Shown piece by piece: positions 14,410 through 19,693 of a stretch of DNA of 19,693 nucleotides (positions are counted from its first letter, which is position 1; every line of letters begins with the position of its first letter). The position numbers were made by a program, and so were the translations under genes. The notes beneath the pieces were generated by a model. It saw only the letters and a program-made list of their open reading frames with translations. It did not search any database and was not told the origin of the DNA. The stretch is from an uncultured Bacteroides sp. (GTDB lineage: Bacteria; Bacteroidota; Bacteroidia; Bacteroidales; Bacteroidaceae), in contig CAJJYX010000043.1 of assembly GCA_905197435.1 (NCBI GenBank), positions 1-19,693 of the forward strand, given 5' to 3'.

Positions 14410-16191
14410 TTATTTGGTTAGATCCTCAAAAGAAAATACCTCCGTAGAAACTTCGCCCAGCCAGCCGCTTTTGGCCAGAACACCGCATTGTATTTTGATA
14501 AAGTCAATATATTGCAGATTGGCTTCCGTTCCATCGGCATGGATGGCATTGGAAATTTTGAAACCGTTCCTTTGTCCGCTTCCATCCACCGTACTGCCGC
14601 CTTCTATCTGGTCGTTTCCGAAATTATCCACGTACCCCCAGTCATAACTCTGATTATCCCAATAACCGGTTTGAGAATCTTGGGTGTTGCGGGCGGCCAG
14701 ACAAGTGCCTGTCAGGGTATAACTGTTTTCCGAAATCCAAGCCGGATAATAATAGTCTTGTGTATGATAAGCGGACAGATAGTCTACCCAGCCGTTTCTA
14801 CCGTCGGAACTGATCCATTGGACATCCATTTTTTTGCCTTCCGGACGGTAATAGGTCACTTCAAAATTCTGTATTGTTTCTTCCTTGCCTGCTTCAGATC
14901 CTTTCAGTTCGTACCACTCGTCATCCGGCAATCCGTTTCCGTTTATATCTTGCATGACCCATACGATACCCGGTTCGGAACTGCCGTCAAAGGCGTTCCC
15001 CTGAACACAGAAATCATATTGGTTACCCGAATTGGGAATACTGTGGTCGAAGCCGACGATGATATAACCCCCGAAAGAACCTAAAGAGACGTGCAGTTTG
15101 TCTTTCAAACGCTGTGTTGCCCATGCGACAGCCGCTTCAGGGGATGTTTCGTTGCCGGTCATACCGCCTATCGTGCTCGTCTCGTTGATAAATTGGCCGG
15201 GAGCTGGGGTATATTCATAGACTTTATTCCAGAGCTTGGAACTTCCCGAAGCCCGGAAGCCGTCTTGTTCCTTTTTGTCCACACAAACGACTTTTACGGT
15301 GGCAGTGACAGCCGTTTTCCCTTTGTCGATATTCCTGCTTATTTTTTCCGTCGGTGTGTCTTCCGACACAGTACAGGAGACGGTGTATTCTCCGGGTGCG
15401 GACGGCGTGAACTTGAACATGCGTTCCACTTCTCCTTCCATGACCTGACCGTCCACACTCCACTCAAAACGGGGATTGTCGAAATACTCCAACAACGGAC
15501 GCAGGAAAACAGGACGGTCGGCAAAAGTGTACCTGTCCGTGGATGTTTGCAGGTAAGACGGGGTCGGGAATTTGACAACGTAGGGCATCGTTTCCACGAC
15601 CTCTACGCTTACGTCTTTCGTTGTTGTCCCATCTATATTGGAAGCGTTGATTGTCACCGTATAAACACCGAGTTCTTTTTCATTGAAAGTATAAGTATTC
15701 TCGGTGGAAACGATTTTTCCTTCCCGTACCCATTCGATTTTGAACCCTTCGACATCCGAATGCTGAATATCGGGAGTAAATGTGTAATCGGTATTCCGGA
15801 CGACTTTTAGCCCCTGCGAAGGTAGTGCCAGTGAGATGACCGGAGGGGTGAGTTCTTTCACTTCTACTTTCAGTTCCTCTTCGGCATAGCCTTCCGCATT
15901 GTCTACTCTTAGTTTGACATAAAAATCCCCGCATTCATTCCATGTACGTTGAAGAGACGGACCCGAAGAAACCAGCGTACCGTCTATCGTCCAAGCAAAA
16001 AGAGCATCTTCAACATTCTGGTATGTCGGGGCGATAGTCAATTCGTGATCGACCTTGACCGTGTAAATACCGGTCTCGCTGTCAAGTTCTATTATAGGTT
16101 GTCCTCCTACTTCTTCGGTAATGACTTCATCCTTGTTGCAGGAGGTGAACAGCATACAGGCAGAAATAATAAAATAGTGAAAACGATGCAT
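14410..16191 (-). CDS. PKD/Ig-like surface lipoprotein with large C-terminal domain
   Basis: A 593-residue lipoprotein with signal ending CMLFTSC (Cys18) followed by NKDE, consistent with surface export. Three PKD/Ig-like domains are visible at about 35-115 (LFAWTIDGTLVSSG ... GDFYVKLRVDNAEG), 118-202 (KIEWVREGKIVST ... GVYTVTINASNIDG) and 205-305 (RFEWSVDGQVMEG ... GEYTVSCTVSED). The C-terminal domain (~315-593) contains GGYIIVGFDHSIPNSGNQYD, a calcium-site-like DINGNGLPDDEWYEL, many aromatic residues (HTQDYYYPAW, YWDNQSYDWGYVDNFG) and LQYIDFIKIQCGV. PKD-like proteins are regular partners of BtuG in Bacteroides B12 loci. The aromatic-rich C-terminal domain could be a corrinoid- or glycan-binding module; that is inference. 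This gene or the DUF4465 gene could correspond to the B12-binding BtuH class. Confidence 0.85.
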   Translation of the reverse strand: MHRFHYFIISACMLFTSCNKDEVITEEVGGQPIIELDSETGIYTVKVDHELTIAPTYQNVEDALFAWTIDGTLVSSGPSLQRTWNECGDFYVKLRVDNAEGYAEEELKVEVKELTPPVISLALPSQGLKVVRNTDYTFTPDIQHSDVEGFKIEWVREGKIVSTENTYTFNEKELGVYTVTINASNIDGTTTKDVSVEVVETMPYVVKFPTPSYLQTSTDRYTFADRPVFLRPLLEYFDNPRFEWSVDGQVMEGEVERMFKFTPSAPGEYTVSCTVSEDTPTEKISRNIDKGKTAVTATVKVVCVDKKEQDGFRASGSSKLWNKVYEYTPAPGQFINETSTIGGMTGNETSPEAAVAWATQRLKDKLHVSLGSFGGYIIVGFDHSIPNSGNQYDFCVQGNAFDGSSEPGIVWVMQDINGNGLPDDEWYELKGSEAGKEETIQNFEVTYYRPEGKKMDVQWISSDGRNGWVDYLSAYHTQDYYYPAWISENSYTLTGTCLAARNTQDSQTGYWDNQSYDWGYVDNFGNDQIEGGSTVDGSGQRNGFKISNAIHADGTEANLQYIDFIKIQCGVLAKSGWLGEVSTEVFSFEDLTK

Positions 16192-16210
16192 GATGTGTGG
16201 ATTTTAGAAA

Positions 16211-16248
16211 AATAACAGGGATACCCCCGACAGAAGGGATATCCTTGT
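16211..16248 (-). terminator. Intrinsic terminator after the DUF4465 gene, inside the operon
   Basis: Arms 16215-16227 and 16236-16248 pair at 12 of 13 positions (one A-C mismatch, one G-U) around an 8-nt loop. Read on the minus strand the stem is followed by TTATTTTTCT. It lies between the DUF4465 and PKD lipoprotein genes, so the first gene of the operon would be made in excess over those downstream. Confidence 0.75.
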
Positions 16249-16255
16249 ATTCTTT

Positions 16256-17173
16256 TTATTGTATGGTGATATCATCAATACAGATATAAGCCGGAGTATT
16301 CAAACCGTATGCTCCCGAATCCGAACCCTCGAAGTTGAATTTCACACTTTGCACCCCTTCGGCATTGATTTCCCAATAATCCCATGTCGTGATAGGATCA
16401 ACCTGTTGTTGGCCGTTACGATAATCGGCTAAAAGACGTTTGTAAGTGCGGATCAGACCGCCATTCGCATCATAACATTCCAGATTCACTTGGAAATACC
16501 CTTTCATCTCTTTCAGAGGAGTCGCTACCCCCGTAGAACCGAACTGATTACCATAAGTAATGACACCATAAGTGTATGAGGTGTTGCAGATCCACAGGCC
16601 GACCAATTTCCGGGGAACATTGAAATAAAATTCTGGTTTAGCCATCCATGCCTGATTGTAAGCATCCACATATCCGTAAACGACACCGAAATTGGAACCG
16701 CTGTGCCCGGCTTCCTTATTCTGTCCTTCCGCTTCCACCGCAGTGTTATAGACAGAACATTGGTTTAGATAAGAATACCACCAGTCTCCGGTATTTCCCG
16801 ACTGATTGGAGCGGATGTTCCAGTTGGAAAGTGCGATGCCGCCGCTGGAATACTCTGTGCTTCCACCTACAGTATTAAACATTGAAAGGAAGAGATATTC
16901 TTCCGGAGTATTGTCGTAAATGGTGGTTACTTGAGGATACCCTTGGTACGAATAAAGATTTTCTCCGGCCGAGGTAGGTCCTGCTAACATGCCGGGATCG
17001 AAATCATCGAAAGTGATAGTTAAAGTACCGTCCGAATTTGTCACAGCACGGGTTTGCGAAGTTCCGGAATCAACCGGGTCCATCAAAAAGTCATCGTCCG
17101 AGCTACAGCCAGAGAACAAGGCGGTTGCGGTAAATAGACAGGCACCTGCCAGAAAGCGTAATTTTCTTTTCAT
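16256..17173 (-). CDS. DUF4465 surface lipoprotein, first gene of the B12 operon
   Basis: A 305-residue lipoprotein with signal ending TALFSGC (Cys23) followed by SSDDD, close to the acidic surface-export signature known for Bacteroides lipoproteins. The mature part fits DUF4465: LTITFDDFD near residue 50, then YSSGGIALSNWN, a central WWYSYLNQCSVYN, FGVVYGYVDAY, and the diagnostic run FNVPRKLVGLWICNTSYTYG, GYFQVNLECYDANGG, ADYRNG and the ending NTPAYICIDDITIQ. DUF4465 proteins recur in Bacteroidetes B12 loci and are candidates for surface corrinoid binding (the BtuH class may be this family or its neighbour). It is the gene nearest the riboswitch and is followed by its own terminator, so it is probably the most abundant product of the operon. 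Confidence 0.88.
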   Translation of the reverse strand: MKRKLRFLAGACLFTATALFSGCSSDDDFLMDPVDSGTSQTRAVTNSDGTLTITFDDFDPGMLAGPTSAGENLYSYQGYPQVTTIYDNTPEEYLFLSMFNTVGGSTEYSSGGIALSNWNIRSNQSGNTGDWWYSYLNQCSVYNTAVEAEGQNKEAGHSGSNFGVVYGYVDAYNQAWMAKPEFYFNVPRKLVGLWICNTSYTYGVITYGNQFGSTGVATPLKEMKGYFQVNLECYDANGGLIRTYKRLLADYRNGQQQVDPITTWDYWEINAEGVQSVKFNFEGSDSGAYGLNTPAYICIDDITIQ

Positions 17174-17214
17174 AGGTCACTCATTTTAATGTAAAACATA
17201 TTATTAACAAACAC

Positions 17215-17253
17215 AAAAAATTCCCGTTCGTGCGGACTTACACGAACGGGAAT
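17215..17253 (-). terminator. Riboswitch-coupled intrinsic terminator (expression platform)
   Basis: A perfect 13-bp stem ATTCCCGTTCGTG / CACGAACGGGAAT (arms 17220-17232 and 17241-17253) with an 8-nt loop, followed on the minus strand by a run of six T ending at 17215. It sits between the cobalamin aptamer and the first gene (ATG 17173). This is the expected arrangement for repression by transcription termination when cobalamin is bound. I did not identify a convincing long antiterminator; only 5-bp alternatives are visible upstream. Confidence 0.85.
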
Positions 17254-17345
17254 ATGTCTGTCTTCAAATATTGAATGGCCGATGAGCTATTCCTTATTTG
17301 ATTACGACCCGTATATCCCGCAGGTGTAAATCTCATTCCGGTCAT

Positions 17346-17495
17346 GGCAGGTCTTCTGACTCGTCCCGGTCATCGTGCCTTCCCGGTATTACACCAGTGG
17401 CAAAAGTTCGATGTCCGTTTTTGTGGACTCACAGCAGCGGGTACTGTCCCGGATTTTCACCGGGTTCCCTTTTCATTCGGAAGGCGTAAACCTCC
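17346..17495 (-). ncRNA. Cobalamin riboswitch aptamer
   Basis: All hallmark segments appear in order on the minus strand. The P1 5' strand GGAGGTTT is at 17488-17495. The core GGTGAAAATCCGGGACAG, CCCGC and GCTGTGAG lie at 17429-17461. GCCACTG is at 17395-17401, GGGAAGGC at 17377-17384, and the 3' B12-box end GAGTCAGAAGACCTGCC at 17346-17362, whose AGACCT closes P1. The length (about 150 nt) is normal. It binds adenosyl- or another cobalamin and controls the B12 uptake operon downstream, which begins at 17173. Short apparent reading frames across it are coincidental. Confidence 0.97.
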
Positions 17496-17514
17496 CGAAA
17501 CCATTTCCCGACTG

Positions 17515-17546
17515 CAAAATTATCTATATTACATATCAATTCCAAA
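17515..17546 (-). promoter_or_regulatory. B12 operon promoter (Bacteroides consensus)
   Basis: On the minus strand TTTG (17543-17546) is separated by exactly 20 nt from TAATTTTG (17515-17522), a full match to the Bacteroides -33 TTTG / -7 TAnnTTTG consensus. Transcription would begin near 17508, about a dozen bases before the riboswitch P1 stem. The placement supports both calls. Confidence 0.85.
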
Positions 17547-17597
17547 TAATTCATAATATTTATAATAAAACACACAAAGCATGACAACCGTACTGTT

Positions 17598-17771
17598 TTA
17601 ATTAGAGCATTCAAGTTTACGACAAACGAAGACGGTAATTATCATACACAATATCCATAAACCAACAAAACAGCTTGCCATTTTCCATAACAATGCGTTC
17701 TGGAATAGATAACTGTTAGCTGCAATTATGCAAGCAAAAAAAGCAGACAGAATAATGACTATTAATATCAT
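17598..17771 (-). CDS. Small predicted membrane protein (57 residues)
   Basis: From ATG 17771 the minus strand encodes 57 residues: MILIVIILSAFFACIIAANS, then a short polar turn (YLFQNALLWK), then a second hydrophobic stretch MASCFVGLWILCMIITVFVC and the basic tail RKLECSN, ending at TAA 17598-17600. Two transmembrane helices of about 18-20 residues joined by a short loop are predicted. I do not recognise the family. It ends about 50 nt upstream of the B12 operon promoter on the same strand, so it is probably transcribed separately and is not under the riboswitch. No strong Shine-Dalgarno or promoter was seen. The regular hydrophobic pattern argues for a real gene, but chance in AT-rich DNA cannot be excluded. 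Confidence 0.5.
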   Translation of the reverse strand: MILIVIILSAFFACIIAANSYLFQNALLWKMASCFVGLWILCMIITVFVCRKLECSN

Positions 17772-17978
17772 GCACCAGAAATTAATCCTATAAATTTATG
17801 GAAAACAAGTAAGGGAATGGAAGTTCCGTTGCCGCATGGATGCAGGTGAAGGACCTTCTCTTTTAACGTTGGATACGCCAATGCACGCCAACGGAAGACT
17901 CTGATATTATCTGTTTGGAAAGGATATAGGATGTGCGTTACTTTGTCGCATATTCAGAATCTTAAAAAGAATTTTAGT

Positions 17979-18120
17979 ATGGAACTGACAATTATTGAAA
18001 CAAGCGCGTATTAGGAGTTGAGAAAGCTGGTCAGCACGCTGGTCGTACAGATGGGCGACTTCCAGAAAAAGATTGCCCCGCCTGCGCCGGACAAGTGAAT
18101 GGATGCGCAGGACGTATGTG
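17979..18120 (+). pseudogene. Decayed HTH protein gene fragment
   Basis: The plus-strand frame from ATG 17979 reads MELTIIETSAY, stop (TAG 18012-18014), ELRKLVSTLVVQMGDFQKKI, APPAPDK, stop (TGA 18096-18098), then MDAQDVCDGL, after which resemblance ends. This is the N-terminal half of the mobile-element HTH family, in which the position of the TGA is normally Trp (xxWMDAQDVC). The TAG sits where Gln or Glu is usual. The HTH domain itself is lost: the remaining sequence is the reverse strand of a recombinase. Two stops plus truncation make this a clear pseudogene. Confidence 0.7.
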
Positions 18121-19176
18121 ATGGACTTATGCCCAAACACTTTCTGAAGAGTTTCCAGCAGCATCCCCTTGAGTATGGCCAGAACGGCAAATGCGTGGCG
18201 TCCGATGTGCGGGGTGACCTCGCCCCGGAGTTGCATTTCCTGCCTATGATTCCAAGACTGAGCCGCATGGCATTGTATTCACCTACCGGAAAGACACATT
18301 CGGGGAGTCTTTCTTTTCATCCGTACCCCTATATTTTTCAATCAGTTCGATAGCAATGGGCAATAATTTTACGACATACGCCACTCCCGTTTTTATACGG
18401 TTGCCCATCAGCCATGTACCGCCGTCGGAGTCGGTATGGATATTATCGTATGTTATGGCTTTCAAGTCCACATAGGAAAGACCGGTGAAGCACATGAACA
18501 GGAACATGTCGCGCATGGCACGCTGGCGTTTGTATCTCGGTTCTATATGGATTATCCTTTGCAGTTCCTCTTCGGAAAGGAAAGAACGCCTCTTGTATTC
18601 GGGCATACACTCGAATGATGCGAACGGATGAACCCGTATCCAGCCTTTTTCCTGCGCGATATACATCAGCCACTTCAAGGTATTGACACGCCCGAAGACA
18701 GTGGAGTTTGCCAAAGCGCATGTACCGAGCATCCAGTTGTAGTAATCCTCGATGAATGATTTCTCAAGTTCTTCGATGACAATATCCTCTGCATTCTTCT
18801 TGCTTTTCATGAAAAGCAGGAGACTCTTGTAATCGGCAACCAGACCGCAGTAGGTGCTTTCGGCTTTCTCTATGCCGATTTTCTTTTTATACGGTTCCAG
18901 CTGTTCCCTGAAAAGGTTCATAAGGGTGTGGCATTCCTCTGAGAAGCCGACATAGCGGTTATAGACTTTCTTGGCTGTAACAAAACTGTCGTGGTCGCAG
19001 ATGTACTGGTAGTGCCTGGTGATTTGCGCCTTGATATTGTCAAGCTCCTGATTGAGTGTACGGGCCTCCTCGGACTTGCCTTTGGCCCGGTTGGTTTTGA
19101 CGTCCCACAAAGCGAGGGACACTTCTTTCTTACAACTGAAACCGGCTTGGGTTCCATTGATGGTGATACGGCCCAT
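18118..19176 (-). pseudogene. Tyrosine recombinase pseudogene (two frameshifts, 3' truncated)
   Basis: The frame from ATG 19176 (MGRITINGTQAGFSCKKEVS) runs through the arm-binding and core-binding domains and into the catalytic domain (RDMFLFMCFTGLSYVDLKAI, NRIKTGVAYVVKLLPIAIEL), then shifts near 18290 (...SPNVS). The next frame supplies FPVGEYNAMRLSLGIIGRKC, and a second shift near 18222 leads to EVTPHIGRHAFAVLAILKGM and FGHKSIT. Each shift is explained by loss of one base. The sequence stops matching before the catalytic Tyr, where it meets the HTH fragment. The open frame extends upstream of 19176 to about 19262, including SVKNGKTPIMGR, so the original start was further 5'. It resembles the integrase at 845-2074 in its N-terminal region. 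Inactive. Confidence 0.85.
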
Positions 19177-19460
19177 AATCGGTGTCTTTCCGTTTTTTAC
19201 AGACTGTTTATTCTCAAAACACTTAGCTATACATGGTCTGCGATAAGCTAAGAGAGATTCCCCTTACACAAAAGCATGGCATCTCCTTGTCGTATCTCGC
19301 CTTTATACTTTTATGTATAGTAGTCTACCGGATCGAATGAACAAGACCTATCCCATACATAAACCAATTTAGACTGCTATGTTATTTTTGAGGAAGAAGA
19401 TGGAATGAGACCAGATACCCTCTTTAAGGCTGACTGTAAGTCGATTAAATGTAGAAAAAG
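19177..19460. other. Intergenic region, no gene seen
   Basis: Apart from the 5' remnant of the recombinase frame (to about 19262), I see no gene here. A small inverted repeat TATAC-ttttat-GTATA occurs at about 19303-19318, possibly an old recombinase-associated site. Confidence 0.4.
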
Positions 19461-19492
19461 ATTGCTTTTGTCACAAGTAAAGTGTATATTTG
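19461..19492 (+). promoter_or_regulatory. Probable Bacteroides-type promoter
   Basis: ATTG (19461-19464), a 20-nt spacer and TATATTTG (19485-19492) match the Bacteroides TTTG / TAnnTTTG consensus with one mismatch in the upstream box. It points toward the window's right edge and would give a leader of about 120 nt before ATG 19621. Confidence 0.55.
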
Positions 19493-19620
19493 CATTGAAA
19501 GAATCGTTCTTTGACAGAGGCAAAAGAAAACAGAATATTGTAATTCGCTCGTTTCTAAATCGTTACCTGATATTAATTAAACAGAAATAACTGTTTAATT
19601 TTCAATTAGATAGAGATTGT

Positions 19621-19693
19621 ATGATGTTTCGCAGTATAGGAAGAAACCTTATTGCCCAGCCTGCAGAGCCGCGAAAGCTGCCCCAGACGCAAA
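19621..19693 (+). CDS. Possible start of a gene leaving the window
   Basis: Two adjacent ATG codons at 19621 and 19624 open a frame MMFRSIGRNLIAQPAEPRKL PQTQ that is still open at the window end. Base composition changes from AT-rich to GC-richer exactly at the ATG, as at many real gene starts, and a Bacteroides-type promoter lies upstream. Only 24 residues are visible and no family is recognised, so it may be a gene or chance. Confidence 0.35.
   Translation, partial: MMFRSIGRNLIAQPAEPRKLPQTQ

Noticed and set aside
17298..17614. Several 60-70 residue frames over the riboswitch
   Set aside because: They cross the highly conserved cobalamin aptamer and the promoter. RNA structure explains the sequence.

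Overview
The window looks like Bacteroidota DNA, most likely from a gut Bacteroidales (Bacteroides, Phocaeicola or Parabacteroides type). The evidence is two tandem Bacteroidetes-type tyrosine recombinases, lipoproteins with acidic residues after the lipobox cysteine, promoters fitting the Bacteroides TTTG / TAnnTTTG consensus, and a BtuG-BtuB vitamin B12 locus. The first ~410 bases do not fit: they are AT-rich and encode part of a seryl-tRNA synthetase that resembles Clostridia-type enzymes. They run in frame into the 3' end of a Bacteroidetes integrase, so this is either a chimeric join or an unusual recombination scar.

Layout. (1) 1-~565, minus: serS fragment joined to a recombinase C-terminal fragment. 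(2) ~570-4060: GC-rich integration module, with two recombinases on plus (845-2074 and 2094-3305), a convergent terminator, and two helix-turn-helix (excisionase/regulator type) genes on minus, one interrupted by a TGA in place of a conserved Trp codon. (3) ~4060-5628: about 1.5 kb with no convincing gene but many hairpins, palindromes and a 45-nt direct repeat. (4) 5629-17546, minus: a complete cobalamin uptake operon. (5) 17598-17771: a 57-residue membrane protein. (6) ~17979-19260: remains of a second integration module, in which a decayed HTH gene on plus is joined tail-to-tail with a twice-frameshifted, 3'-truncated recombinase on minus. (7) 19461-end: a Bacteroides-type promoter and the possible first codons of a gene leaving the window.

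How the B12 operon works. A promoter at 17515-17546 drives a cobalamin riboswitch aptamer (17346-17495) followed by a strong intrinsic terminator (17215-17253). The genes then follow in order: DUF4465 lipoprotein, PKD-type lipoprotein, LRR/beta-helix lipoprotein, BtuG (beta-propeller B12-capturing lipoprotein), BtuB (TonB-dependent outer-membrane transporter), BtuF (periplasmic binding lipoprotein), BtuC (permease), BtuD (ATPase) and a cysteine-rich DUF2284 protein. The four upstream lipoproteins have acidic or polar residues after the lipobox Cys, as expected for surface export, and BtuF does not. Two further intrinsic terminators lie inside the operon, after the DUF4465 gene and just before btuG. 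They divide it into a surface-lipoprotein part and a transport part, which suggests graded expression.

The operon lies between an intact and a decayed integration module, so it may be carried on a mobile or formerly mobile island. Most functional calls rest on protein motifs read by eye. The SerRS join, the internal terminators, the matching Trp-to-TGA changes in two HTH genes and the small membrane protein most deserve checking.
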